Positions 22,835-34,070 of a stretch of DNA of 64,000 bases are shown piece by piece (within the stretch, counting starts at the first letter, position 1; every line of letters starts with the position of its first letter). Origin of the DNA: Cynocephalus volans (lineage: Eukaryota > Chordata > Mammalia > Dermoptera > Cynocephalidae); the NCBI RefSeq assembly GCF_027409185.1, contig NC_084468.1, positions 50,593,001 to 50,657,000 of the forward strand, in the 5' to 3' direction. The position numbers were made by a program, and so were the translations under genes. The notes below the pieces were generated by a model that worked only from the letters and a program-made list of their open reading frames with translations, was not told where the DNA came from and searched no databases.

Positions 22835-24660
22835 ATTTATTTATATATTTATATTTTATTTTTTATTTTAACTTCTCAATATATATTGTAGTTAATTTTC
22901 ATGACTCTTTACCCCTTCCTCTTTCCCCTCTCCCTCTTTCCCTCTCCCTCTTTCCCCCTCCCTCTTTCCCCTCCCTCCCCAACGTAAAAACAGACGCACA
23001 GATTCAATGGAATAGAAGAGAGAACCTAGAAATCAACCCACATGCCTACAGCCATCTGATCTTTGACAAAAGCACCAACTCTACACACTGGGGACGAGAT
23101 TGCCTCTTCAACAAATGGTGCTGGGAGAACTGGATATTCATATGTAGGAGAATGAAACTAGACCCATGCCTCTCACCACATACTAAAATTAACTCAAAAT
23201 TTATTACAGAATTAAATTCACATCATGAAACAATAAAAATCCTTAAAGAAAACGTAGGGGAAACACTCCAGGAAGTAGGAGGGGTACAGACTTCATGAAT
23301 AAGACTCCAAACTCACAGGCAACTAAAGGAAATGTCAGGTCCGCCACCGGCTGACCCAAACAGCCCTTGCCTTGCTATCAGTCCCTCCCTTGGTGTCCCT
23401 TCTGGTGGGGAGGCGGATTGCCCAGATTCCTCTTTCCCCGGTCCCCGTTGGGAGGAGACGGAGGAAGAGAGCTGTGAAGAGAGGTGAGCACAGCCACCGG
23501 CCCCAGCCAGCCTGTTAAAGAACACTCAGACACAGCGGGGGGGGGGTTCTGTCAAGCAGCTCCATTTAATACCACACAAGGACTTGTTTTTATAAGTATA
23601 TGGCAAAGGTGGGGGTGAAGGGGATTTCCTATCTGTAGCCTATCATTTTAAAGGTTAGGCAATCATGTGCCTGGATCCAATGCTTTGCTATAGATCACGC
23701 AGTGAGCACTAGCGCAGAAGTGCATCCGGGCCAGTAAGGGCTATGGCAAAGTTCCCGTGGACACTCCCACCTACTTCCTCCCTGCGCCATCTTAGGCTGC
23801 CACGTTAATACACCCTTGTGGGCCCATAATGGTGCTGCGTGTAATGTCACTTAAGGTGGTGTTAGTTTTTAAGGCCGGACAAGGAAAAATAAACAAATGG
23901 GATTGTATCAAACTAAAAAGCCTCTGCACAGCAAATGAAACAATCAATAGAGTAAAATGACAACCAACAGAGTGGGAGAAAATATTTGCAAAATATACAT
24001 CTGAAAAGGATTAATACCCGGAATATACAAGGAACTCAAACAACTTTACAGCAAAAAACAAAAAAACAAACAAACAAAAAAACCCCCACAAATAACCCAA
24101 TTAAAAAATGGGCAAAGGCACTGAAAAGGCATTTCTCAAATGAAGATATGCAAATGGCTAAAAGACACATGAAAAAATGCTCAACATCACTAGTTTTTGG
24201 GAAATGCAAATCAAACCATGTTGAGATACCATCTTGTTCTAGTCAGTATGGCTAATATACAAAATACTGAGAATGGTAAGTGCTGGAGAGGTTGTGGAGA
24301 AAAAGGAATTCTCCTACACTGTTGGTGGGGCTGCAAAATGGTGCAGCCTTTATGGAAAATGGTACGGAGGTTCCTCAAACAATTACAAATAGATCTACCA
24401 TATGACCCAGATATTCCACTGCTGGGAATATACGCAGAGGAAGGGAAATCATCATGCCGAAGGGATACCTGTACTCCAGTGTTTATTGCAGCTCTATTTA
24501 CAATAGCCAAGAGTTGGAACCAGCCCAAATGTCCATCATCAGATGAGTGGATAAGGAAACTGCTGTGGTACATCTACACAATGGAATACTATTCTGCTAT
24601 AAAAAAGAATGAAATACTGACATTCGCAACAACATGGATGGACTTACAGAAAACTTATCA
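22835..24660 (-). mobile_element. L1 with 5' inversion (twin-primed)
   Basis: 22835-22980 is an L1 3' UTR in reverse: T-rich tail on the left, then repeated 'ccctctttcccctccc'. At 22981 the orientation flips, and from there to about 24658 the plus strand reads late ORF2 ('gattcaatggaatagaa', 'aatggtgctgggagaactgg', 'tacactgttggtggggctgc', 'tggaatactattctgctat'). It ends close to the ORF2 3' end. The inverted segment therefore stops roughly where the sense 3' segment begins, the arrangement produced by twin priming. A solo LTR splits the inverted part at 23333-23881. The ORF2 piece at 24197-24660 is open for 150 codons but truncated. A target duplication is not clear. Confidence 0.75.
23333..23881 (-). 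mobile_element. solo LTR, probable class II (ERVK-like), minus
   Basis: 549 bp bounded by TGTC...GACA and flanked by a perfect 6-bp duplication aggaaa at 23327-23332 and 23882-23887, which restores the L1 sentence 'aactaaaggaaaaataaac'. On the minus strand there is a TATA-like 'cttataaaaacaag' (complement near 23586-23599) and an ATTAAA signal 20-30 bp further on (complement near 23564-23569), then a C run and a G/C-rich U5-like part. The six-base duplication suggests a class II element. There is no internal retroviral sequence. Confidence 0.85.
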
Positions 24661-26559
24661 GACTTTTAGAGAGCCTCTCTCTGTTATTCAGCTTGACACC
24701 ACACACTTAAACTTTATATTATATGTTCTTGGTTCATTTTCTTTCTATATAATGAGGAAATAACCCATTTTCTCATTTCTTCATGGGTCATTCCCATCTA
24801 AAAAACAATAGCTTAATACTTGCTCTTGAAGTTCACAAAATATAAAAAGCAATTGAATTTTTACTAAAAATTGATATAGATTAAAACTGTTTCAAATTTA
24901 CTTTCAATATTGGGCCCTGAGACTAACTTACTTGGCTTCTTCTATGTCAGAGAATGCATCGTTCTAAAGATTTACATTCTCACTCTTCTCCAAAAAGGGT
25001 GAAAAAATAAATTTCCTGTTTTCCTATTCACAATTGTGAATGTAAGCTTTGAAGTAGTCCCAAATCTCATTTCATCAATTTCTTACTTTTCTCTCTGCCT
25101 CCAGTGACTTTTATTTCCACTGTTACTTCTGCCAAGATTATTCATTTTCCTAATTTTCTTGTTTGGTTAGAAGGCAGATCTATGCCAGTGTTAGGAGTTG
25201 ATATGGTGCTTGAAAGAGTGGCAACAAAAAGTAAAAGGTACCTGGTTTCTAGTCATGGCACTGCCCCCCAGAAGCTCAGTTGTTGCCAGAATTCCATCTG
25301 GTATACTTGCTATCTTTCGAGCACCTGACGTCATTCTTTCATGCACTTGACATCAACAAATATATAAAGGAATGAATGAGGGAAGATTGGAGTTGGATCT
25401 TGGAAACTAATTTACTTCTTTTGACAAATCCATTCTAGCTGTGAAAAGAGAATGATAGAAACAAATATATACACAAGTAAATTTAATATGTAATAAGGAA
25501 ACAAATAAGGAATTAAGATAGAATTAATAGGACAGGATATGATTTATCAGGGAAGTAAGGTAGGGCTCCATTTGTTAGGGACATATAATTTACATGACCC
25601 ATGGCCTATTATGTCTTTGTAAATGTCACAGAGAGATACCCAGATCATCCAAGACTGCACTCATGTTCTGTCTCCTACCACATACCCAAATGTGTCCCTT
25701 CTCCTATTTTACCTATTTTAGGAAATGGCTCTATCATTCATATAGTTGTGATAGCTATAAACTATGTCATTGTTACCTCACATTCTTTAAATGAACATGC
25801 CCAGTCTATCACTGTTTTATGATTTGATTTCCTATTATCTTCCAATATGTTCTTAAATCTCTACCCCTACTACCACACCATTTTAGAAATTCATCTACAC
25901 TCAATTTTTTTTTCTCTGTATCAACTTTGGCCTTGTTCTAATAGGAGTAGTCAAAGCAAGTATTTTCATAGGTAAATCTAACTCTATCAGCTTCCTACTA
26001 AGGTAGGATCTTTTCATATAAAGAAATAGAAATTTCTTTATGGTGCTTTACAAAAACTTACATGTTTTTCTTTCAGTTTCATCTCCAACCAACCCCTAAC
26101 CTCCTCCCTTTTCTCTAGTTTCATCTGCTTTTCTTTATTTTCATATGTTCACCGGGGCCCCTCATAGAACAGGAAATCAATACTTTTTTCCACCTGACTG
26201 GAAATCTCTTCTCTCTTTCCCTGTTCCTCTCCTCTTGCTACAGTTATATCATGTCAGACAATAATCTCCATTTTGCCATCACCTCCTTATTAAGTCAACA
26301 GTTGTGCTTACCAGGTGATTTCAGTCATCTGTCCTTTAGATAATTTATAGTTGCAGCTCCACATTTATTTGTATAGTTGCTTGATTGATGTCCATCTTCC
26401 TCACAAGAATATAAATTCTGGAATAGCAGGGTCTATGTATAATTTTAGTCGTTATCATATCTTTAGTGCTGCATGGACTTCTTGGAGCATGTTAAGCTCT
26501 CATATTGTTTTAATTTAAAAAGGAGAGATAGAGGAAGGAAGTGAGAGGAGAATAAAAGG
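24661..26559. other. unique sequence with a perfect CRE palindrome
   Basis: No recognised gene or repeat. A single TGACGTCA palindrome (25326-25333) has the cAMP-response-element consensus, but one 8-mer proves little. The frames at 25594-25822 show no domain. Confidence 0.35.
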
Positions 26560-26760
26560 AAGGGACACAGCTAGGAACTTGAAGAATAGGTTGGCAGTGG
26601 CAGGGGGAGTGGACATTTAATCCAGAGTGACCTTAGTACACTGACATGTAAAAGAGCTTGGTGTATTTTCAGGAACTGAAGATCAGAGTACAAGAGGGAA
26701 GAAGCAATGTACAGTGCAAGCTAAGGTTAGCATGCCAAGCAACTGCAGAGTCATGCAGGG
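26560..26760 (+). repeat. ancient interspersed repeat fragment, family uncertain
   Basis: Words such as 'aaagagcttggtgtattttc' and 'aggaactgaagatcag' and the ending 'tcatgcagggcttgg' follow the order of a common old mammalian repeat. Similar texture occurs near 39.15-39.3, 50.6-51.1 and 62.0-62.65 kb. I cannot name the family with confidence. Confidence 0.35.
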
Positions 26761-26775
26761 CTTGGTAATCACTAA

Positions 26776-27035
26776 TAATAAAGGCATTTAACATTGGACT
26801 CTTACCTCATGCCAGAATGTTCCAATCTGTTCACATATATTAATCTATTTAATCCTCATCACAGTCTTGTGAGTTCTCTTCTACTATTATTCACATTATG
26901 TTGATGAGGAAACTGAGGTACAGAGAACATAGGTAGCTAGCTCAAGATGCCACAGCTAGCAAATGAATGAGCCAGAATTCAAAGCCAGTCAGTCTCACTA
27001 CAAAGCCTGTATTCTTGAAAGCTACACTATAGAAT
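26776..27035 (+). mobile_element. MIR SINE, nearly full length
   Basis: Runs from 'aggcatttaacattggac' through 'tattaatctatttaatcctc', 'tgatgaggaaactgaggtac', 'gccacagctagcaaatg', 'gagccagaattcaaagcc' and 'aaagcctgtattctt'. The order of the MIR tRNA-related, core and 3' segments is preserved over about 260 bp. Confidence 0.85.
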
Positions 27036-27253
27036 TTGGATGTTATCATAATACTGTAACGTAGGAACTATACAAGGAGGATAACAGATTATTTCCTTGG
27101 CCCAAGAACTTTAAAATCTCAAAGGAAATCCATGTATCTCACTCAATATCACTGTGCTCCTCTTTACAAATGTGCCCATATTTTGTCAGTTGAAGCAATT
27201 ATCTTCCTTTTCTTGGGAGGAGAGGATTTTTTCAGAACTGTTATTGTGCTGAG

Positions 27254-27291
<38 letters not shown>
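27254..27291. repeat. (CA)n microsatellite
   Basis: About 18 uninterrupted AC units followed by AAAATTTAAAA. Confidence 0.95.
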
Positions 27292-27295
<4 letters not shown>

Positions 27296-28235
27296 TTAAA
27301 AGTTTCCGGAAAAATGAAATTAAAAGACACTTTTGTAAGCAATGATACCAGCCATTTAGTGCATCCCTAAAGAAGCAAGGGTGCTAAGAATTCAACCATG
27401 GCAATGCTTAAGATTTAAGATTAGGAAACAGAAAAGAGAAGTTGGAAGGAGCCAAATCATGACTGTGAGGTGGGTGCCTAATGATTTCCCATTGAAGAAA
27501 TAAAGCAACTCTCATTTTCTCTTCCCCCTTGTCCTTGCCAACCCCCATTCTAATCTCTGCTTCCAGGATATTGACTGATTTAGATATTTAATGTAAGTGA
27601 ATTCATGCAATATTCGTTCTTCTGTGACTGGCTAATAGTGGCCATCAGAAGGCAGGTCTCTTAACTAAACTCACTTCCTCAGAGATGAAGGCATCAGGCT
27701 TCACAGGGAGAGTGGTGTGCCCATTCTCCTTGTGCAGGTCATCTGGCATCCTGACATTCTACAGGAATTTCACCTTAAAATTTGGAAGGGATCCTGGTAA
27801 TAAAGAATAATCTCTAACACAAAAACTAGTAATGCTTCTTTTTAAAGCTGGCAATTAAAAGAGGGAAAATAAGCAGGATCGTTTCAGATAACTGTATGGC
27901 TTGTTTTCTTGGCTTCAAGAAAAGTAAAAGCCTGTCTGGAATTTCATCCATATGTTCCTAAAACTTGTTATTTAACATAGTATAATATCAGACACAAATT
28001 TTTTAAAAAAGTGCTATAGACAGGTCTCAACTAAGATTTATGTGGCCATATATTTTTTTTAATCAACAGAAAGAGAAAAAACTGACAGGAAGGAATTTAG
28101 TAAACCATCAGGATGGAATGGGAATCAAATTAGGATTAAAATCCCCAGTGCACACCCTCCCCGTCCTGTGACACACACATAAACATTCACATGCTTACGT
28201 GGCAAACTAAACACAAAATAAATATGTGTATGATT
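27292..28235. other. no recognised feature
   Basis: Unique-looking sequence with no assignable repeat or gene. 27460-27800 is richer in G and C than the surrounding DNA. Confidence 0.35.
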
Positions 28236-29185
28236 TTTTTTTATATAGTTCTCACCATTTATTAAGTGATCTCAGCTGTTATTGTAGCTGCTGCATGTCA
28301 GCCAGTTCTTAAAACATAAAATGCTATTCTAATTTCTCTTGTGCAGGACAGAAGGATCCTCCAGGTAGCACGGCAACAGAATGAGAGACTCTGGTAATGC
28401 CAATGTCAATGATGGTGACATCCAAGAGGGAGAGGGTCATGTTACATTCAACCGTGGCTTCCAGAGGTTTTGAAAAGGGAGCTTTGGGGGTCCAGCCTGC
28501 CTGCCATTTTGATGCTGTCGGTGTGACTTTTGTATTCCATAATGGTGTTGGGAGGTAGGTTAAGCACTCGCTGTAACATTTCCCAGATTTGGGCTATGAT
28601 TGCTTGGTCACTGGTGGTCTTATTCCATGTTGCAATAAAGTCCTCCTAAAAGCAGACAGAGACCATAGCCACACAGAACTCCTCCCCACCCAACCATGAA
28701 CTGCTCCCCCAACATGGCCAAGATGAGATTCTCCCAACACCAGGAGGCCAAGCCCTTGTGCAGCCAAATAATTCACCTGCCACCATTTTTATTTGCATCA
28801 TCTTCCCACATGGATTTATTTCCTTCTTTGAAGAGATGGAAGACACTGTGGCCTATCAGGTCCCAGTATGTACCATGTGTCAATAAAAACTCTTGAACTG
28901 CTCCACAGAGGCAAAGGTGCCAATCTGTGAGCTGATGGGACAGCCGGGACTCTCCTGCAGTAACAGAGTGTAGTTGTACTGCAGGGAAGGCTCTGCTGGT
29001 CCAGGGACAATGGCCTTCCTCTTGTTGCTGCTCTGACTTTTGTCTGTTCCATTTTTTTTTCCTCTCACCATCTTTCTGTGTGCTGTTTTCTTCATTCTGA
29101 TCACAGTCCCCACTGTCATCATCTTTCAAGGTGCTGGACTTGTTCATCCTTTTGCCACTGCTATTGCCACTGCCTCACAGAGTCA
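28236..29185 (-). pseudogene. EIF4E2: processed pseudogene of EIF4E2 (4EHP)
   Basis: Minus-strand translation in pieces gives eIF4E-family member 2, the cap-binding repressor of translation. The parent has several introns; none are visible here, and an A-rich tail is represented by a T run near 28231-28239, so this is a retrocopy. The start codon at 29147 is followed by an N-terminal acidic stretch LKDDDSGDCDQNEENSTQKD. A second frame (29122-28880) carries KRKAIVPGPAEPSLQYNY and IGTFASVEQF. The first frame returns with FHLFKEGNKSMWEDDANKNG, which keeps one cap-binding tryptophan. A third frame gives LILAMLGEQFMVGEE and further on MEYKSHTDSIKMAGRL; the C-terminal LWKPRLNV and stop lie at about 28464-28437. 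At least three frameshifts, loss of a short segment before IGTF (about seven codons) and a scrambled first cap-binding aromatic motif make it non-functional. Flanking words containing 'atgtgta' on both sides might be a worn target duplication. Confidence 0.9.
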
Positions 29186-29889
29186 ATGTTTTAACTATAA
29201 AATGTGTAAGGAATACATGCAGGTAACTTGAAAGGAGGTAATATATCTAATGTTTGCTGATGCTTAATAATTATAAATGAAAATATAAATACTTATACAA
29301 AAATAAATAAATAAAAATGAAGAAACTTCCTTTTAAGTAGTTATATGCAAATTTCAGGGCACAGTGTGTACAAGATACTTCCTGAAATAAAATATGTAGA
29401 TAAAGTATCTCCATGTGATTTATTTTATTCAGTTGGCTTATATATTGCAACTAGTAACCTGTCCTAACTCTGAATCCACAACCTGAAAATATTTAAGACC
29501 TTGGAAAATTTTCCTTAAGATAAAAATTAATTCAAATTAGAAAATGTGAGCTGTTACTCTAATTATTATTGTTTAATTTGTTATCCATATTCTATTTCAA
29601 ATTTCCTGAGGATTAGATGCAGCATTGTGCAGATTTTATTCAAATCAAACAATGGTAAAGTTCAACAGAAGGTTAGCCACATCTGATAAATTGCAATAAA
29701 AACACAAAAAGTCCAAGAAAATTTGTAAAGTATGTGCATTAAGAAAAAAAAAGAAACTGTAATGAGGGCTCTAAGTCCTTCAGGTGAATTTTAAAATTTG
29801 CTAATAGAAAGGAGAAAAAAAGAAGGTGGTTTTCATAATAGAATACTTGAGGAAACTTTGGGAAAATTTCTATTCCTAAGGCAGTTTTC
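29186..29889. other. no recognised feature
   Basis: A+T-rich sequence to the right of the EIF4E2 retrocopy. An (AAAT)n-like stretch is at 29303-29318. Confidence 0.3.
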
Positions 29890-30110
29890 ATAGAGCATCA
29901 GATGGTGCCCTTGACAAAGACTGACATCTAAAATGAGAAAGTTATAGAGCAAGTAGAGTAATTCAAGTCCAATAAATCACCAGGACCATATGGTATACAT
30001 CCAAGATTTCTGAGGGAAATAGCACGAACTTTCACAGATACAAGAGTAAAACACCCAAACAGTGTGAAATACAGCCTTAACCACAACATCTGCTTTTAAA
30101 TATTGTTAAG
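29890..30110 (+). mobile_element. CR1/L3-like LINE relic, reverse-transcriptase start
   Basis: From 29971 the plus frame reads NKSPGPYGIHPRFLREIA. This matches the K-S-P-G-P-D-G-x-H-P motif at the start of CR1/L3-clade reverse transcriptases with D changed to Y. It is short, lies in otherwise decayed sequence, and is much older than the L1s. Confidence 0.55.
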
Positions 30111-30649
30111 ATTACTAATTTAATAGATAGAATAAAGAGAAAAAAATCTAGAAGAAGATCTAATCAATTATTTAATGTTTTCTCCCTGTATTAACCTATG
30201 ATGTTGAGTAATCTTGTATATTTCTGGACTATTCTTCTTTATCTCCCCTGGATTCCTTTTGTAATAAAGCTTTTCTGCCATCTCTCTCTATTCGTCCAAC
30301 CACATACTGCTTAATAAGCCAGTGGTTGACATTCCTGTATACTGCAATTCATTTTCACTTTTTGAGGCAAAAACAGGTTAATTAGTTCCGATATCACACT
30401 GGTCCTTACTCAGAAAATTTGCAGTTCCTTTTTCTCTCTTTTTTGTGGTTGTTTGTTTTATTGTTATTGTTTTGATATGGGGTGTTTTTTGCTTGCTTTT
30501 TGACATGCATTCAAATTGAAATATCTTGGATTTCAAACAGAACTGATATTGTTCCATTTTGTTTTTCAACTGCTAGCTCATTCTCTTGGAATCCAATAAG
30601 AATTATTTTTTTAAAAAATGTTAATTTATAATCTGAGAAAGTAAAAGTT
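30111..30649. other. no recognised feature
   Basis: Unassigned, T-rich around 30420-30500. Confidence 0.3.
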
Positions 30650-31960
30650 TAAATTAATTATTGTTTTTATTTTATTGATGTATATTTATTTTATTGGTAT
30701 ATAAAAAAGTATACTCATTGTAATTGCATAAGCTCAGTAAACTTTTACATATACATGCACTTATGTAATCTTCAACTAAATGATCATAAAGTATGAAGTC
30801 TCTCTTTACCCTCTGCCAATCAGTATTTCCTTAAAGGTAAACACTACTCTGAATTCTATTATAATCAATTAGTATTCCATTCTTTGACTTTAAATACATG
30901 AAGTCATACATGAAATCAGTGATTTTGGCTGGCTTCTTCTGCTTCAAATAATGTCAGTGAGATTCATCAATACTGTAGTGTCTATCAGTAGACTGGTCTT
31001 ATTTTTTTTCTAGATAGAATTCCATTTTGTAATATACTAGATTTTATTTATCCACTGTCCTATTAATGGAAATTTGAACTGTTTCCAGTTTTTGTTTCAA
31101 GTGCAAAACAGTGATAAATATTCTTTTATTTATGTCTTTTGGTGAACATATGCACCGTTTTTATTTGATTATAAATTTAAGAATGAAATTGTTATTCATA
31201 AAATAACTATTTAATTAAATTTAGTAAATAATGCCAAACTGTGTTCAAAAATGTTGATAAAATAGCACTCAGCAATAAATATGAGTCCAATTGCTTTACA
31301 TATTCACCAACACTCGGTATCATCAGTCTTTTAATTTTTACCCATTTAATTTTTACCCATTGAGTAAGTGAGAAGAGATATTTCATTGTGTCATTAACTT
31401 GCATGTCACTGAGAAGTAATGGTGTTAACACATTTTAGGATGTTTATTGACTATTTCAATATAATTCTTTTTCAAAGTATCTATTAAGTTTTTCACTCAT
31501 TAAAAAAAATCAAGTATATTGTCTCTCTCTGATTTCTTGGAAATCTTTATTCTATATTAAGTCTTTTATTGAATCTATCACCTATCTATCCATTTATCAA
31601 TCTGTATATGGATATCATAAATTTTATTGAAGTTCAGTTAAGTTTATTTTATGCTTATGCTTTCTGAATTCTGGTTAAAAAATCTTTGTCTACATCAAAA
31701 TCATGTAGATATTTTCCTATAATTTAATCTAAAAGCTTCATTGCTTTGCATGTCATACTTGAGATTATGATTCTTCTTTAAATATTTTTGGTGTATGGTA
31801 TGAGGAAAGGGATAATAATGTTCATGTTACTTCAAACAGAAGTGAAATTGCTCTTCTCCCATTTATCAAAATATACATTTTTTTCCCTCACTGATTTTCT
31901 CTGACATCTTTATGATATATCAAACTGAACTGAACTTTTAATAATGTTTCATTAATTTGT
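30650..31960 (-). mobile_element. ancient L1 3' portion, minus
   Basis: The plus strand shows the reversed 3' UTR and late ORF2 pattern of old L1: 'tgcataagctcagtaaac', 'aagtcatacatgaaatcag', 'tagatagaattccattttg', 'tttatccactgtcctatt', 'tttgaactgtttccag', 'ttgcatgtcact' and, further right, 'aagcttcattgctttgcatg'. Many indels, no frame. Confidence 0.65.
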
Positions 31961-32070
31961 TGCTTATCCTGTGCCGTGGAAGGGAATTTAAAGACAGAGC
32001 CTCCTGTGGATCTGTGAGAAGTTCTAATTAGTATAGTGGCATCCCAAAAATTACTCAGGAAACGACATAT

Positions 32071-32071
<1 letters not shown>

Positions 32072-32120
<49 letters not shown>
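32072..32120. repeat. (CA)24 microsatellite
   Basis: Uninterrupted CA units over 49 bp. The complementary strand gives an apparent Cys-Val repeat frame that is not a gene. Confidence 0.95.
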
Positions 32121-32121
<1 letters not shown>

Positions 32122-32405
32122 GAGAAAGAGAGATTGAGAGAAAAGGAACGTTCACTGCATTCATAAAAATAAAAATGGAACCAGTATAAACCAACCATAT
32201 GAAAAAAAATTAAAAATCTGTTGTCCTTACTTTGGTCAGAGTGATCTTTTTAAAGTAGATATCAGATGATCATACTCTCCTAGTTGAACATCCCCTGACG
32301 GTTTTCATTGTACTTAGTGGCCCAACACTTTGCCATGACATTTTAGCTCCTACATGTTGTGGTCTAAGACAAGCTCTCCATCCTCATCTCAAGCCACTTG
32401 GACCT

Positions 32406-32772
32406 TGTCTTAGTTTATTTTGTGCTGTTATAACAGAATATGTAAGACAGGGTAATTTGTAATGAACAGAAATTTATTTCTCATGGTTATGGAGGCTGGG
32501 AATTCCAAGACTGAGCAACAAGCATCTGTCAAGGGTCTTCTTGCCACATCATCCCATGGAAGAAGGTGGAAGATGGAAGGGTAAGAGATAAAAAGGGACA
32601 AAACTTGTCTTTTTGTAAGAAATCACTCCTGCAATAACAGCATTAATTTTTTTATGAGGGGATGAGCCCTTATGGTCTAATTACCTTTTCAAGGTCCCAC
32701 CTCTGAAAACTGCTACAATGGTAATTAATTTCAACATGAGTTTGGGAGGGGACAAACTTTTAAACCATAGTA
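32406..32772 (-). mobile_element. MST-like MaLR LTR, minus
   Basis: The plus strand opens 'tgtcttagtttattttgtgc' and continues 'ttataacagaatatg', 'agaaatttatttctcatgg', 'ggaggctgggaattccaag' and 'atttcaacatgagtttggg', ending 'ttaaaccatagta'. This is the reverse of an MST/MLT-group LTR, about 367 bp, with no internal region. Confidence 0.75.
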
Positions 32773-33947
32773 GCTCTCAGTGCTACACCACATTAGCTTG
32801 TTTTAGTTTTTTTTTTTCTCAAAGACGACTTTTTAAAAATTTTTTATCTTAGCCTTTATAATTCATATTTCAACCAGACTCCTAATTCCGAGATTGTTTC
32901 TCTGCCAAAACTTTTCCACCATTTTGGTCTTAAATTACATTTCCAACTCAGAAATACCATGAATCAACAATCTGAAATGCCCCACCCCACCTCAATCACT
33001 TTCTATTACATCTTCCCATTTTAATTTATTAAGGCATTTCTTAATCTCTGAAATGATTTCATATATGTATTTGTGTTATACTCATTTATATATGTGTTTA
33101 TTACTGTCTACTTATTTTCTATGCATTTATGCATTTGCTTACACTTTATGTATAATTTTATTTTTATATTAATGTTGCTTGTAGGTTGTTCTTATTGACA
33201 ATTTATTATTTATTCAGGCTCAAGAAAATATAATTACAAGTATAACACATTGAATAATATCAAACTGACTTATTTCAGTAAAAATGATAAAGTTTATTTT
33301 ATTCTAATATATACTGAGAAATGAAAAGTAAATTGAATATAGAGGCTTGCTAATAATTTAAGGCTTAGACTGATTATGCAAAAAACTTTTGGAGTCTTTC
33401 TACATGGACACTGATACTATTTAAAATAATAAAGAAAAGTATCAAATCAGAATCTTGTAAAAATGCAAAGAATCATATAATAACTTAGTCATTTAAAAAA
33501 TTTTTTAAAGCATGTGTGTGCACATCAGCACGTGTTTGTGTGTGTATATTTGTGTGTGTGTTTCCCTTTAGATTCTAAGCTCCTTGGGACCAATATGCTT
33601 TTGGGAAATTCCTTAATAAAGATCAGTGAAGTTATAAGTCAATTAGAATATTCATTTGAAGCGACTTCTCATCAAAGTGAATAAACTAAATATTATTTAA
33701 CATGCTTCTCACATGTTACAGATTTGCAAAATACAATAAAACTATATAATCCCTTTCCTGCCCTCCATCTCCACCCCTTTCCTTTCTTTCATGAAATAAT
33801 CATGTGTTGATTTTTCAATAATTTTTAAAGATCTCAACTAGGCTTATTTTAATTACCATCATTAAACATATTTAAATGTTCCTTTTCTTTCTTAACAATA
33901 AATGGTGAAATCCTTAAAAGCTCACTTTTTTATAGGAAAGACAATAT
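32773..33947. other. unassigned A+T-rich sequence
   Basis: No gene or named repeat. A degenerate (TG)n tract is at 33512-33562. Confidence 0.35.
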
Positions 33948-34070
33948 ACTGCAGTGAAAAGAGTTTATTAACACAATGAACAAGATGAAAGCTGCCTTAG
34001 TTTCCTTATCTATAAAAACAGAGTATTGAATCCTCTCTCTCCAATCAGTCACTGCTCTAACACTCTATGA
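33948..34070 (+). mobile_element. MIR SINE fragment
   Basis: Contains 'atatactgcagtgaaaagag' and 'ccttagtttccttatctataa', the start and the core-end word of MIR, with a diverged middle. Confidence 0.55.

Noticed and set aside
23340..23530. CpG island or promoter of a host gene
   Set aside because: The C/G-rich stretch lies wholly inside the solo LTR and belongs to its U5-like part.
24197..24763. 188-codon open frame as a gene
   Set aside because: Its first 150 or so residues are the C-terminal end of L1 ORF2; the remainder is read-through into flanking DNA.
28437..29147. EIF4E2 as an active retrogene
   Set aside because: At least three frameshifts, a lost cap-binding motif and an internal codon loss make a functional product implausible.
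31888..32118. Cys-Val repeat protein on the minus strand
   Set aside because: Pure translation of the CA microsatellite.
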